Positions 9,584 to 19,116 of a DNA stretch of 64,000 bases are shown in pieces. Source of the stretch: Alkalicoccobacillus murimartini (GTDB lineage Bacteria; Bacillota; Bacilli; Bacillales; Bacillaceae_D). The position numbers were made by a program, and so were the translations under genes. A model generated the notes under the pieces. That model was not told the DNA's origin. It worked only from the letters and a program-made list of their open reading frames with translations, and did not search any database. The stretch's first letter is position 1, and the number at the start of each line of letters is the position of its first letter. The stretch is taken from contig NZ_JAUSUA010000001.1 of NCBI RefSeq assembly GCF_030813245.1, positions 310,001-374,000 on the forward strand, read 5' to 3'.

Positions 9584-10111
9584 ATGGATAAGCAGAGACG
9601 CGATATTATTATAAATGAGATTCGTTATTGGCAGAAATCAAAGCTTTTGCCGGAACAACAATGTCATTTTCTCTTAGCTTTGTACAGTGAAGGGGAAGAT
9701 ACACTTCCTGATAAAGATAGAAAACCAATGATTCGTATGATCTTTTGGCTTTTGTTAACACAACTTTCTTTTCTTATCTCCGTCTTTATTCTATATTTTA
9801 CTGATATTGTGAGTGTAATGCAAATGGCTCTCGTAATTCTCTGTGTTTGTATTACAGGTTTAGCTTGGTACATTAGAAGGAATAATGCGTATGAGCCGGT
9901 TCTTTATCTCATGACGTTAACATTGATTTTATTTATATCTTGCTTAAAGTTTTCAATGTTGTATTGGCAAGGTTCGTCTATTTGGCTCGTAAGCTCAATA
10001 TTTATTGTGATATGGCTGATAATAGGCAACGTGTGGAAGAAACAGTTATTTAATGTGTTAGCTGGTTTTGTGCTTATTTTATTGCTTGGATTACTGTTTT
10101 TTTACCGTTAA
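9584..10111 (+). CDS. Multi-pass membrane protein of unknown function
   Basis: A 175-residue protein with a short cytosolic N-terminus (MDKQRRDIIINEIRYWQKSKLLPEQQ) and about five hydrophobic segments (near 50-70, 77-97, 106-128, 131-150 and 154-174). The N-terminal pattern of a helix followed by LLPEQQ loosely resembles DUF2157-type membrane proteins, but I do not recognise the family with confidence. The start is supported by GCAGGAGG. It lies between the sigA terminator and cccA; the stop is followed by about 130 bp with no clear terminator. Confidence 0.7.
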   Translation: MDKQRRDIIINEIRYWQKSKLLPEQQCHFLLALYSEGEDTLPDKDRKPMIRMIFWLLLTQLSFLISVFILYFTDIVSVMQMALVILCVCITGLAWYIRRNNAYEPVLYLMTLTLILFISCLKFSMLYWQGSSIWLVSSIFIVIWLIIGNVWKKQLFNVLAGFVLILLLGLLFFYR

Positions 10112-10241
10112 TTCCAAGTTTTTAAAAGTAGTGCTTTTCAGATATAGGCTTTTCAAGTAAACTATAGAAGACGTCTGTTTAAAGGTTGTACATAGTTTTA
10201 AATGTTAAATTGTAAACGTCATCTTTTGGGAGGGTACGTAT

Positions 10242-10622
10242 ATGAAAGGCAGTCCGCTTATACCTTTTGCACTTATTGCTTTAATTGGTATTTTACTGAT
10301 GGCCGGATTATCGGCTTATGGAGTGTTGGAACGAAGCGCACAAGAGGAACAAGAGAATGGAAATGGTGAAGAGGAACCTGTAGAGATTGATGATCCAATT
10401 GTAGCAGGTGAGGAACTTGCACAGCAATCCTGTATCAATTGCCATGGTGGTGATTTAGCAGGAGGGATGGGACCAGCTATTAACGGTCTAGAAGGTGAGT
10501 TATCACTAGAAGAAATCTCAACGATTATTAAAGAAGGTATTGGTTCAATGCCACCTCAGACTCAGTATAGTTCAGAAGAAGCAGACGCTATCTCTGAATA
10601 TCTATTGTCTATTTCTGAATAG
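10242..10622 (+). CDS. cccA: Membrane-anchored cytochrome c550
   Basis: A small c-type cytochrome, anchored by an N-terminal transmembrane helix (residues 4-26), that passes electrons to the terminal oxidases on the outer face of the membrane. An acidic linker (EEQENGNGEEEP) leads into a class I cytochrome fold with the heme-binding C64-I-N-C67-H68 and the distal ligand M103 in SMPPQ. Its 126 residues fit CccA. The acidic linker would suit life at high pH, although this is only an inference. GGGAGG precedes the ATG. Confidence 0.93.
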   Translation: MKGSPLIPFALIALIGILLMAGLSAYGVLERSAQEEQENGNGEEEPVEIDDPIVAGEELAQQSCINCHGGDLAGGMGPAINGLEGELSLEEISTIIKEGIGSMPPQTQYSSEEADAISEYLLSISE

Positions 10623-10630
10623 GTTCAATT

Positions 10631-10679
10631 AAAAAACTTCCTGATCCGGCTTTCATAAGCTGAATCAGGAAGTTTTTTT
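10631..10679 (+). terminator. Terminator after cccA
   Basis: A strong stem (AACTTCCTGAT / ATCAGGAAGTT with an inner GGCTT/AAGCT pair) is followed by seven T residues. Confidence 0.85.
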
Positions 10680-10750
10680 CGCGAAGGAAGCTTTGTACAA
10701 AGTATGATATGATGGAAAACGTAAATTAACAAGTATAAAGGTGATAAAAG

Positions 10751-11464
10751 ATGAATGAACGACAACTTTCGAATCGATTAAAGACAGTAGCAGGATATGT
10801 TCAGCATTTAAAAAAAATAGCTGATATTGGGTCAGATCACGCCTATCTTCCAAGCTATCTGTGTCTTAACCAGCCTGCTATGCATGCAATTGCTGGTGAA
10901 GTCAGTGAAGGGCCATTACAGGCAGCTAGAGCACAAGTAGCTGAATTAGAAATAGAGCACAGGATTGATGTAAGAAAAGGTTCAGGATTAGCGGTAATTT
11001 CCAGAGGTGAGGTAGAAGGAATTACGATTGCAGGTATGGGGGGAGCTTTGATTACCTCTATTCTTGAGGACGGAAAGAGTAAGCTTGAAGGCGTTACTCG
11101 TTTAGTTCTGCAACCGAATAATGCCGCCCGCTCCATTCGAATATGGCTACTTGAAAATGACTGGCGTTTGGTAAAGGAAGAAATTCTTTTAGAGAACGAG
11201 AAGTATTATGAAATTTTAGTAGCTGAACCGGGTACGGACCGATTGAGGTATGAAGAGGATCGAGATAAAAAGCTGCTGTTTGGACCTCATCTCATGGTAG
11301 AGCGTAATGAGGCATTCCAGAAAAAATGGCTTGGAGAACAAGAGAACTGGCGGAGAGTGTTGATGTCACTTAAACAGGGTAAAGAGCAAGAGGCGTTGTA
11401 TAAGCGGGAACAACAGATACAAAAGCAGATTCAATTGGTTCAGGAGGTATTTGGCGATGATTAA
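10751..11464 (+). CDS. trmK: tRNA (adenine22-N1)-methyltransferase TrmK
   Basis: TrmK (YqfN) methylates A22 in the D-arm of tRNA using S-adenosylmethionine. The 237-residue sequence has the Rossmann SAM-binding motif IADIGSDHAYLP (about residues 23-35), a second motif GITIAGMGGALI (about 93-105), LVLQPNN at the catalytic strand, and a C-terminal coiled-coil-like helix rich in Lys, Glu and Gln. Its stop overlaps the start of yqfO by 8 bp, so the two are translated as a pair, the usual arrangement. Confidence 0.93.
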   Translation: MNERQLSNRLKTVAGYVQHLKKIADIGSDHAYLPSYLCLNQPAMHAIAGEVSEGPLQAARAQVAELEIEHRIDVRKGSGLAVISRGEVEGITIAGMGGALITSILEDGKSKLEGVTRLVLQPNNAARSIRIWLLENDWRLVKEEILLENEKYYEILVAEPGTDRLRYEEDRDKKLLFGPHLMVERNEAFQKKWLGEQENWRRVLMSLKQGKEQEALYKREQQIQKQIQLVQEVFGDD

Positions 11465-12578
11465 AACAGCAACAGGCAATGAAATCATTGAAATCTTTGA
11501 GAAATGGTCTCCGCAAAACCTAGCTGTAGAAGGGGATCGTGTAGGCTTAATGGTCGGAACATTAGAGAAGCCTGTTCAACGAGTAATGACAGCACTTGAT
11601 GTAACAGAAGCAGTGATAGATGAAGCGATTGCCAAAGAAATTGATCTTTTAATTGCGCATCATCCTTTATTATTTCGTCCAGTCAAAAAGATTGATACGA
11701 ATACTACTCAAGGTCGGATCATTCAAAAAGCCTTGCAGCATGAATTAACCATTTATGCGGCTCATACGAATTTAGATGTAGCAGAGGGGGGCGTGAATGA
11801 TATGCTCTCTGATGCGTTATCATTAAATGAAGTTAAGGTCTTAGCCCCTACAAAAGACGTTTCATTAAAGAAATTAGTGGTGTTTGTTCCTGAGACACAT
11901 GCTGAGGCGGTCTGTGAGGCGTTAGGGGAAGCGGGAGCAGGGCATATTGGAGCATACAGTCATTGTTCCTATTCGTTACAAGGCACAGGGACGTTTAGAC
12001 CAGGAGACGATTCAGATCCCTTTATCGGAGAGGTAGGAAAACAAGAATATGTGCAGGAGGCAAGGATTGAAACCGTAGTTCCTGAAACAATCGTACAAGA
12101 CGTCCTTAACGTCATGCATAAGGTTCATCCTTATGAAGAGGTTGCCTATGATCTTTATTCGTTGGATCAACCGCATCAGCAGTTAGGATTGGGGCGTATT
12201 GGAACATTGGATCAAGCAGTTACGCTTTCTACACTGGCAGAAAAAGTGAAGATCGCTTTTCAGGTGGACATTCTTCGATTAATTGGCGATCCGAATAAAC
12301 GCATTCAACGTGTGGCCATTTTAGGTGGAGACGGCAATAAATATGTTCAAATGGCTATGGATAAAGGGGCCGATGTTTTAATTACGGGAGATATATATTA
12401 TCACACAGCGATCGATGCAATCGAGGATGGATTTGCTTTACTAGATCCGGGACACAATATTGAAAAGATCATGAAAAAAGGGGTCGCAGACTACCTGAAC
12501 AAGGTAGTGAAAGAAGAAGGCATTGAAGCAACAATCATTGCTTCAGAAGTAAGTACAGACCCGTATCAATATATCTAA
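11457..12578 (+). CDS. yqfO: Nif3/YqfO family dinuclear metal-binding protein
   Basis: A member of the NIF3 (GTP cyclohydrolase 1 type 2 homologue) family with no settled function. The two Nif3 halves supply metal ligands in AHHPLLFRP (H68, H69), YAAHTNLD and the C-terminal DPGHNIEK. They flank a PII/CutA-like insert (about residues 125-225) as in B. subtilis YqfO. The 373-residue length is normal. I use ATG 11457, nine bases after AGGAGG; an in-frame TTG six bases upstream is less well placed. It overlaps trmK. Confidence 0.92.
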   Translation: MIKTATGNEIIEIFEKWSPQNLAVEGDRVGLMVGTLEKPVQRVMTALDVTEAVIDEAIAKEIDLLIAHHPLLFRPVKKIDTNTTQGRIIQKALQHELTIYAAHTNLDVAEGGVNDMLSDALSLNEVKVLAPTKDVSLKKLVVFVPETHAEAVCEALGEAGAGHIGAYSHCSYSLQGTGTFRPGDDSDPFIGEVGKQEYVQEARIETVVPETIVQDVLNVMHKVHPYEEVAYDLYSLDQPHQQLGLGRIGTLDQAVTLSTLAEKVKIAFQVDILRLIGDPNKRIQRVAILGGDGNKYVQMAMDKGADVLITGDIYYHTAIDAIEDGFALLDPGHNIEKIMKKGVADYLNKVVKEEGIEATIIASEVSTDPYQYI

Positions 12579-12590
12579 ATGAATCAACGC

Positions 12591-12632
12591 AAAAAAAGCT
12601 ATCCCATCTTACATAGAGGGATAGCTTTTTTG
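12591..12632. terminator. Bidirectional terminator between yqfO and ispH
   Basis: AAAAAAAGCTATCCC and GGGATAGCTTTTTT flank a short loop. A run on one side and T run on the other let it serve both convergent genes. Confidence 0.85.
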
Positions 12633-12635
12633 TGT

Positions 12636-13577
12636 TTATTTAATTTTTACTTTAGGAAGTAATTTTTCGAGATTCACAGTACGCTTAAGCGGCCATGTTG
12701 TTGGGTCCTCTTGATCGAACTGTGTGAGATAAGCAATAACCTCTTTTGTAATTGGTGTTGGAGTAGAGGCACCAGATGTTACGCCAACCACTTCGACACC
12801 TTTTAACCATTCAAGGTCAAGCTCGGTAATATCACCAATCCGATAAGCCGTTGTTCCAGCGATTTGCTCAGACACTTGTGCAAGTCGATTAGAGTTATTA
12901 CTTTTTGGATCGCCCACAACAACAACGAGGTCGCATTCTTTCGCTTGCTCAGCTACAGCTTCCTGGCGAACTTGAGTAGCTAGACAGATTTCATTATGAA
13001 CTTCTGCATGGGGGTAGAGCTCCATTGCTTTTTTCATAATATCTGATACGTCCCACTGACTCATTGTTGTTTGGTTTGTGATAATAATCTTATCTGTAGT
13101 AAGACCAAGGTTCACAACATCTTCTACAGATTCAACTAGATGCACTGCATCTGGAGCAACACCAATGGCTCCTTCTGGTTCAGGATGTCCTTTTTTACCC
13201 GCATAGATAAATTCATAGCCTTCACTGCGCTTATCTCTAATTAGGTCGTGTGTTCTCGTGACATCAGGGCAGGTTGCATCAACAACGGTTAGGCCTTTTT
13301 CTTTGGCAAGTACACGGACCTCAGGTGAAACACCATGAGCGGTAAATATAACCGTTCCCTTATCAATATCTCTTAAAATTTCAAGGCGATTAGGTCCATC
13401 TAACGAAATGATTCCATCTGTTTCAAATGCATCCGTTACATGTTGGTTATGAACAATTTGTCCAAGTATATAAATCGGCCTGGGTAGATCTAGGTTTTGT
13501 GCAGCTTGTCTAGCTAAAACCATTGCGTCTACTACGCCATAGCAATAACCACGTGGTGAGATCTTTTTTACATTCAT
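12636..13577 (-). CDS. ispH: 4-hydroxy-3-methylbut-2-enyl diphosphate reductase
   Basis: IspH is the last MEP-pathway enzyme. It reduces HMBPP to IPP and DMAPP with a [4Fe-4S] cluster. The three cluster cysteines are visible: C12 (PRGYCYG), C103 (DATCPDV) and C198 (EICLATQ). The active-site histidines and the [10 protein letters not shown]-terminus are also present. I start at [10 protein letters not shown] because AGGAGG lies just upstream; the longer frame adds residues unlike the family. The product is 313 residues. The companion MEP enzyme ispG is at 23.5-24.7 kb in this window. Confidence 0.96.
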   Translation of the reverse strand: MNVKKISPRGYCYGVVDAMVLARQAAQNLDLPRPIYILGQIVHNQHVTDAFETDGIISLDGPNRLEILRDIDKGTVIFTAHGVSPEVRVLAKEKGLTVVDATCPDVTRTHDLIRDKRSEGYEFIYAGKKGHPEPEGAIGVAPDAVHLVESVEDVVNLGLTTDKIIITNQTTMSQWDVSDIMKKAMELYPHAEVHNEICLATQVRQEAVAEQAKECDLVVVVGDPKSNNSNRLAQVSEQIAGTTAYRIGDITELDLEWLKGVEVVGVTSGASTPTPITKEVIAYLTQFDQEDPTTWPLKRTVNLEKLLPKVKIK

Positions 13578-13682
13578 GTAAGTTGTCCTCCTATAGAAAA
13601 GCTTCCCGGCCATTTTAACAGGTGGGAAGCTGTCTTATACCATTATTGTAATGGAGATAGAGGTCGTTGACAATCGTTGTGC

Positions 13683-14171
13683 TTATGACAATTCAAGCAA
13701 ATTGCTGTCAATAAACTCATATGCCTGTTCTTCAGACATATCATTGACTAATACAAGCTCACTTGCGATCATCTGTTTAGCCTTCTGTAGGTGGTTTCGA
13801 TCTTGTATATGAAGACCATTTGACCTTCCAGCCTGTTTCTTAGAAAGCGAAGAGATTAGATGAGCTGCATCAAAAATACTTCCGCTTTTTAGAAGGTTTT
13901 CGGTTTCTCTGGAGAAGTGGCTAGTAGAAGGGGGAAGCTCCGGCCCATTTTTTAATGCTTCTACAACATTGTCTATCTCATCCTGTGCAATGATTTTACG
14001 CAAACCTGAGTTGTCAATCTTACTCTCTGGTAGCATTAATTTCACATCTACTAGTGGGAAATGCAGAACAAAATAAGAGTGAGTTTCACCTAATACGTCT
14101 TTTTCTTCAATGTCTCTAATTGTTCCAGCCCCATGGTAAGGATAAACAACGTGGTCACCGACTTTAAACAT
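13683..14171 (-). CDS. CarD-family transcriptional regulator
   Basis: The N-terminal 60 residues (MFKVGDHVVYPYHGAGTI, LGETHSYFVLHFP, LMLPESKIDNSGLR) are a CarD/TRCF RNA-polymerase-interacting domain that binds the beta subunit. The rest is the helical CarD C-terminal region that contacts the -10 edge of promoters. At 162 residues it matches B. subtilis YdeB. I use the ATG at 14171 because the GGAGGA site sits 7 bp ahead; the ATG at 14177 is too close to it. It lies upstream of ispH on the same strand with a gap of about 100 bp. Targets cannot be inferred from the sequence. Confidence 0.9.
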   Translation of the reverse strand: MFKVGDHVVYPYHGAGTIRDIEEKDVLGETHSYFVLHFPLVDVKLMLPESKIDNSGLRKIIAQDEIDNVVEALKNGPELPPSTSHFSRETENLLKSGSIFDAAHLISSLSKKQAGRSNGLHIQDRNHLQKAKQMIASELVLVNDMSEEQAYEFIDSNLLELS

Positions 14172-14307
14172 GAGCATTCCTCCATTCGAGTTGTCAGTAT
14201 TTAGTATAACACAAATTGATGAAAATTTGAAATTATACTATTCGGGTATAAAGCTTGTCAACTATTTAATTAAAATCACGAGAAATTCCTCGTGAATGGT
14301 CGAATGG

Positions 14308-14901
14308 TTATACATAAAGTTTCGGACCAGGCATACCTCCAACAACCGATTCTGGTGTGGAAGGAGAAGGAGGCTGAACTTGGTTTTGTGAAAAGATAAC
14401 TTGTGAAGGTGGCTGTTCAGGTGAAGGGATAGGAGCTGAATCTTGAAGTATGATCGGTTGACTTTCGTCATTCGGTTCAGTTTCTTGCTCAGAGGATTGA
14501 CTACGCATAATTCTCCATAGAGTAGGGGCGTTACGAATAATCGGTCCATATTGCTGAACCATTGGCATAACTTGTTGAGTAATGCCCATTATCCTTTGAG
14601 CATTTTGAAGGATTGATGAGAAATTGATTCCACTTAAGAAACTCCCTCCGCCTGCAGCAGCTGTTGATGGGAACGCAGAACTAGCAAGAGCACTTCCGGC
14701 GCCGCCACCTCCACCAAAAAGTCGTGCGAGTAAGCCAACTCGTCCTCCTGCGCCCTGAATAAACCCCTGCGCTGCCTGAGGTCCCTGTCCAAAGAAGGCA
14801 GTAGGAGGTGGCATGCCTGGACCAGGTCCAAACATAAAAGGATTTCGTGCATACGGCTGCATAGGTGTAGGGTTAGCAGGTGGTCCAAATATACGTTGCA
14901 T
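14308..14901 (-). CDS. yqfQ: VrrA/YqfQ-like Pro/Gly-rich protein
   Basis: A 197-residue low-complexity protein. The N-terminus is Pro/Phe/Gly-rich (MQRIFGPPANPTPMQP), followed by a Gly/Ala-rich stretch (about residues 60-100). A short conserved helical core follows (SGINFSSILQNAQRIMGITQQVMPMVQQYGPIIRN region, 108-145), and the tail is Pro/Gln/Ser-rich. This layout and the place beside cshB match YqfQ, the VrrA protein of B. anthracis, whose repeats vary between strains. It is probably linked to spores, but the sequence does not prove this. ATG 14901 has AAAGGAG upstream. Confidence 0.78.
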   Translation of the reverse strand: MQRIFGPPANPTPMQPYARNPFMFGPGPGMPPPTAFFGQGPQAAQGFIQGAGGRVGLLARLFGGGGGAGSALASSAFPSTAAAGGGSFLSGINFSSILQNAQRIMGITQQVMPMVQQYGPIIRNAPTLWRIMRSQSSEQETEPNDESQPIILQDSAPIPSPEQPPSQVIFSQNQVQPPSPSTPESVVGGMPGPKLYV

Positions 14902-15071
14902 ACGTGGTCTCCTTTCATAATATGTCCATATAGTTGTATATATGCATAGACCCATCGAGATGTGAGCCCTTATTCCTTTCTGTAAAATAAGAACAGCAAT
15001 CGTGTTTGGTGTGATTCTGTGGTAAAATAAGCTATTGTAAATACCTAAAGCTTAGAGAGTAGGAAATAATA

Positions 15072-16391
15072 ATGATTTCAGAGAATTTCAAACGGTTTGG
15101 ACTAGAGCCGTTTTTACTAGAGGCACTTGATGCACAAGGTTTTTCGAAACCAACAGAAATACAGGAGCGTTTAATTCCAGCGATCATAAATGGAAAAGAC
15201 GTAATTGGACAATCACACACTGGAACAGGTAAAACTTTGTCGTTTTTCTTGCCGATTTTGCAGGTGATTAAACCAGAACGTCAGGAGCTTCAAGCGATTG
15301 TAACAGCACCTACCAGAGAACTAGCTACCCAGCTATTTAATGAATTACGATTGTTAACGGATCACACGGAAGAAGGAAAAGCAATTGTAAGCCAGCTACT
15401 AGTTGGTGGTACGGATAAAACACGTTCGATCGAGAAGCTGAAAAATCAACCTCATATTGTTGTTGGTACAGCAGGTCGAATTTCGGATTTAATTAAAGAG
15501 AAGGCGCTTAAAGCGTATAGTGCAGAGATTTTAGTTGTTGATGAAGCGGATCAAATGCTAGACATGGGCTTTATTGATGATGTTGATCATACAGCTTCTC
15601 ACATGGCACAGAACCTGCAAATGCTTGTTTTCTCTGCAACGATTCCAGAAAAGCTTCAGCCATTCCTTAAGAAATATATGAATGATCCGAGGCATGTGAA
15701 GGTTGATCCAGAGCAAGCTACAGCGGGGAAAATAGAGCACCAATTATTACCTCTTCGTCACCGCGATCGTCTAAAAGTGATTGTGGAAGCTGCGCAAGCC
15801 ATTAACCCGTTTCTAGCAGTCATTTTCACGAATACAAAGGATCAAGCTGATGAAGTATCTCAAGCTTTACTTGATGCCGGGTTAAATACCGAACGAATTC
15901 ATGGTGGACTACAGCCTCGTGAACGTAAGCAAATCATGAAAAAAGTTAGAGAAAATAAAATTCAATACTTAGTGGCGACAGATTTGGCTGCTAGAGGAAT
16001 TGACATTAAAGGTATTACTCATGTCATCAACTACGACCTTCCAAAAGATCTAGATTTCTATGTTCACCGCACAGGTAGAACAGCTAGAGCTGGAATGAGT
16101 GGAATTGCGATCACGTTCTATTCTGATGGAGATCAACAATCAATTGAGCGTTTAGTGAAAAAAGGAATTAGCTTTAAATATGTAGACTTTAAAAAGGGTG
16201 AGTGGATGACTTTAGACAAACCACCTGTAGGCTTAGGACGTTCTCCTGTCCGTAAGCAAGAAACATCAGGTTCAAAAAAAGCAGTAGCAAAACCTAAAAA
16301 AGTGAAGCCTGCTTATAAGAAAAAAGCTAGATACCGTCAAGCAAAAGAAGAACAGAGACAAAGACGTGTTAAAAGCCGCACAAAAAAATAA
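15072..16391 (+). CDS. cshB: DEAD-box RNA helicase CshB
   Basis: An ATP-dependent RNA helicase of the cold-shock/ribosome biogenesis group (YqfR). Motifs in order: Q motif (GFSKPTEIQERLIPAI), Walker A (SHTGTGKT), Ia (PTRELA), VGTAGR, DEAD, SAT, then the second RecA domain with HGGLQPRERK, ATDLAARGID and HRTGRTAR. The tail (from about residue 385) is very rich in Lys and Arg and likely binds RNA. The 439-residue length fits. A candidate extended -10 (TGG-TAAAAT, ending 15028) lies upstream. nfo follows 36 bp later. Confidence 0.94.
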   Translation: MISENFKRFGLEPFLLEALDAQGFSKPTEIQERLIPAIINGKDVIGQSHTGTGKTLSFFLPILQVIKPERQELQAIVTAPTRELATQLFNELRLLTDHTEEGKAIVSQLLVGGTDKTRSIEKLKNQPHIVVGTAGRISDLIKEKALKAYSAEILVVDEADQMLDMGFIDDVDHTASHMAQNLQMLVFSATIPEKLQPFLKKYMNDPRHVKVDPEQATAGKIEHQLLPLRHRDRLKVIVEAAQAINPFLAVIFTNTKDQADEVSQALLDAGLNTERIHGGLQPRERKQIMKKVRENKIQYLVATDLAARGIDIKGITHVINYDLPKDLDFYVHRTGRTARAGMSGIAITFYSDGDQQSIERLVKKGISFKYVDFKKGEWMTLDKPPVGLGRSPVRKQETSGSKKAVAKPKKVKPAYKKKARYRQAKEEQRQRRVKSRTKK

Positions 16392-16427
16392 TAGGTATTA
16401 GAATGGAATCAACAACGAGGTGATTGT

Positions 16428-17321
16428 ATGACTGTAAAGATTGGCTCGCATGTGTCAATGAGTGGGAAAAAAATGCTGCTTGGTGCAAGTGAAGAGGCAG
16501 CAAGTTATGGTGCAAATACGTTTATGATCTATACGGGGGCGCCCCAAAATACTCGACGTAAAGCAATCGAAGAGTTAAATATTGAAGAGGGACTTGAGCA
16601 TATGAGGCAGCATGGTATGACTGACATTGTGGTCCATGCTCCTTACATCATTAATATTGGTAACACGGAAAAGCCAGCTACCTTTAGACTTGGAGTAGAT
16701 TTCCTGCAATCCGAAATTGCCAGAACTGAAGCGCTAGGATCTGAGCAGATTGTTTTGCATCCTGGTGCTCATGTGGGTGCAGGTGCAGATAAAGGAATTC
16801 AACAAATTATTACCGGTCTAAATGAAGTTCTAGAAACCAAAAACAATGTCCAAATTGCATTGGAAACAATGGCTGGAAAAGGAACTGAATGTGGTCGTAG
16901 CTTTGAAGAGCTTGCTGCGATTATTGATGGAGTTACACATAATGAGCGTCTATCTGTTTGTTTTGATACGTGCCATACCCATGATGCAGGGTATGATATT
17001 ATCAATGATTTTGATGGTGTGTTAAACCAGTTTGACAAGCTTATTGGCATTAATCGCTTGAAGGTGTTGCATGTGAACGATAGTAAAAATGTCCGTGGTG
17101 CCGGAAAAGATAGACATGCAAATATTGGTTTTGGTCATATTGGATTTGAGGCTCTTCATTATATCGTGAAGCATGATCAGCTTTCTTCTATTCCAAAAAT
17201 CCTCGAAACGCCTTACGTTGGAGAAGACAAAAAAGATAAAAGACCTCCATATAAGCATGAAATCTCGATGCTAAAAGAAGGCCAGTTTGACGAACAAGTT
17301 TTAGAAAAAATCATGCAATAA
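16428..17321 (+). CDS. nfo: Endonuclease IV (AP endonuclease)
   Basis: Nfo cuts abasic sites and 3'-blocked ends in base excision repair, using three zinc ions in a TIM barrel. The family signatures are all visible: [13 protein letters not shown] at the start, [72 protein letters not shown] and ILETPY. The 297-residue length is standard. In Bacillus this gene (yqfS) is expressed in the forespore; I could not make out a sigma-G promoter here. It ends 13 bp from convergent yqfT. Confidence 0.97.
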   Translation: MTVKIGSHVSMSGKKMLLGASEEAASYGANTFMIYTGAPQNTRRKAIEELNIEEGLEHMRQHGMTDIVVHAPYIINIGNTEKPATFRLGVDFLQSEIARTEALGSEQIVLHPGAHVGAGADKGIQQIITGLNEVLETKNNVQIALETMAGKGTECGRSFEELAAIIDGVTHNERLSVCFDTCHTHDAGYDIINDFDGVLNQFDKLIGINRLKVLHVNDSKNVRGAGKDRHANIGFGHIGFEALHYIVKHDQLSSIPKILETPYVGEDKKDKRPPYKHEISMLKEGQFDEQVLEKIMQ

Positions 17322-17334
17322 ATCTACATGATCT

Positions 17335-17601
17335 TTATGGAAGCAGATGGCTGTATTGTTGAAGCAATTGTTGGATTGTGCTAGCAACGTGGCTATCTGT
17401 TTCTGTTTGTAATTTAGTAAGTAATCTTTCTACCTGTTCTGCGTTTCCGACATCAATTTTTTCAGTTTTTAGAATAGATACCACTTTTTTAGCTTGGCTT
17501 TCAGTTAGTGGTATTTGATTTTTTTCTGCTTGTTTAACTAATTCAGGTACCGTAATCGAATTAATTTTTTGATTAATTAATTGCTGGATAAATACATTCA
17601 T
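17335..17601 (-). CDS. yqfT: YqfT-like DUF2624 protein
   Basis: A small 88-residue helical protein (MNVFIQQLINQKINSITVPELV, then SQAKKVVSILKTEK and a Gln-rich C-terminus). The IN.ITV.ELVK...N..L....A..VV..L pattern and position beside nfo match YqfT (DUF2624). Function unknown. A good AGGAGGG site lies upstream. The gene converges on nfo with only 13 bp between the stops. Confidence 0.8.
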   Translation of the reverse strand: MNVFIQQLINQKINSITVPELVKQAEKNQIPLTESQAKKVVSILKTEKIDVGNAEQVERLLTKLQTETDSHVASTIQQLLQQYSHLLP

Positions 17602-17810
17602 TAGAAAACCCTCCTCTGCTTTTGCCTACACTTTTATTACTATGGGCGAATGAAGATTTTGTGCAGAAAAAAAGGAAATACGTAGAAAATCTCGAATACA
17701 ATAACTAGAAGCATCTCTTGAGTAATAGTCTTTTTGATTGAATTTTTTACTGAAATGTAATGATTAGCTTAATTGATATAATGAAATCGTATATAAAAGG
17801 AGGGGCTAGT

Positions 17811-18944
17811 ATGTGGGATAATCATTCAAACAACAAAGAAGCCTCTAAAAAAGGGAGCTATAGTCTGATGACCAACTCTAGTTCAACACTTTTTTCAGCA
17901 TTCACAATACCACAAGTACACCAATCATCCTCGCAGCCACATAGACCTTACATAGAAGACATTGGCTTTCCCTTCCTTAAATTAGATGATCAATTTACGA
18001 TAAAAGGATGGAATCAACCGTTCTTAAAAACGTGCCAAATCGATGAGTGTACGATTGAAAACGCCTCCTTTTTAGAGCTTGCTGATCAACATGATTTGTT
18101 TCAAAAAACAAAAGAGTTGATTATGCTAACGACTTTAACTCAAAAGGTAGAGGAACGACTATTCGAGGATGATGACTCACTTATTCGCATATGTGTGTTT
18201 CCATATTCATATTTCAATAACCACTATATTATGTTTGAAGATCTTTCATTCCAAAAGAAATTCGAGCATTTGTTGACGTTTCATCATCAAATGGAGGCCG
18301 TCTCACACATCGCAGCAGGTGTAGCACATGAACTTCGGAATCCCTTATCCGTCATAAAAGGTTTTCTCCAATTAGCGAAGCTTACGGACGACTTTCATAA
18401 ATATTACGATACAATCTTGTCAGAACTGAATCGAATGAATCTAATTATTGAAGACTTTTTATCCGTATCACGACGTAAGTTAACACGTAGCTGGCAGTCT
18501 CCGAATGTCATTATCGAATCGCTTGTGCAAATATTAAAATCAGAATGTATCCTTCATGACGTAGATCTAAAACTTGATTTAGCAGCTACGGAACACAATG
18601 TAAATGTTCACGTGAATGAATCAATGATCAAACAAGTGATTTTAAACCTTTTAAGAAATTCAATTGAAGCATATGGAACATCGAACACGACTCGTATGTT
18701 TAGTGTAGAGACTTCGATTGATGAGTATTATTTTGTTATAGTCATTAAGGATAATGGAAAAGGCATGCCTGACGAGATTTTAAAACAGTTAGGAAAACCA
18801 TTTTTTACAACAAAAGAAAAAGGAAATGGAATTGGTATTCCTCTTTGCAAGAAAATCATCGAAGACCACGGTGGTGAATTTCAGATTAAAAGTGAGTACA
18901 ATGTGGGAACAGAAGTTGAAATTACTTTACCACTTGTAGAGTAA
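17811..18944 (+). CDS. Orphan cytosolic sensor histidine kinase, sporulation-kinase type
   Basis: A 377-residue kinase without obvious membrane segments. A PAS-like region (about residues 55-140) precedes the HisKA box AAGVAHELRNPLSVIKGFLQLA with the phosphoacceptor H173. The HATPase domain has the N box (VILNLLRNSIEA), G1 (DNGKGMP), F box (KPFFTTKEKGNGIGI) and G2 region. The HELRNPLS box is typical of the Bacillus KinA-E phosphorelay kinases, and no response regulator gene is adjacent, also typical of them. Start ATG 17811 has AAAGGAGGGG; the frame opens 51 bases earlier without support. Which phosphorelay step it feeds is inference. Confidence 0.85.
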   Translation: MWDNHSNNKEASKKGSYSLMTNSSSTLFSAFTIPQVHQSSSQPHRPYIEDIGFPFLKLDDQFTIKGWNQPFLKTCQIDECTIENASFLELADQHDLFQKTKELIMLTTLTQKVEERLFEDDDSLIRICVFPYSYFNNHYIMFEDLSFQKKFEHLLTFHHQMEAVSHIAAGVAHELRNPLSVIKGFLQLAKLTDDFHKYYDTILSELNRMNLIIEDFLSVSRRKLTRSWQSPNVIIESLVQILKSECILHDVDLKLDLAATEHNVNVHVNESMIKQVILNLLRNSIEAYGTSNTTRMFSVETSIDEYYFVIVIKDNGKGMPDEILKQLGKPFFTTKEKGNGIGIPLCKKIIEDHGGEFQIKSEYNVGTEVEITLPLVE

Positions 18945-18963
18945 AGATTGGATAAAAGCGGTT

Positions 18964-19110
18964 TTGGAGGAAAAAGGTTTTCTTGTTGATTTAATTGATA
19001 CGGGTAGTTGTTTTATGGTTTGTAATGGTACACTCAGTAGCGCAAAAGTGTTTATAAAAAATGATAAAGGGTATCCACAAGTTGGTGACCAAGTTATTTT
19101 TGAGGAGTGA
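18964..19110 (+). CDS. Possible small protein of unknown function
   Basis: A 48-codon frame fills the gap between the kinase and the transglycosylase and ends 6 bp before the next start codon. The C-terminal part (CFMVCNGTLSSAKVFI, then QVGDQVIFEE) alternates like a beta structure and looks like real protein. The start is doubtful: TTG 18964 has no good site, and the GGAGG at 18966-18970 precedes no in-frame start codon. It could be a remnant of a longer gene. I do not recognise a family. Confidence 0.3.
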   Translation: MEEKGFLVDLIDTGSCFMVCNGTLSSAKVFIKNDKGYPQVGDQVIFEE

Positions 19111-19116
19111 GTAACC

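Noticed and set aside
17811-18944. Kinase as one half of a two-component pair with a neighbouring regulator.
   Set aside because: No receiver-domain gene is adjacent; the small ORF downstream is too short and unlike a receiver.
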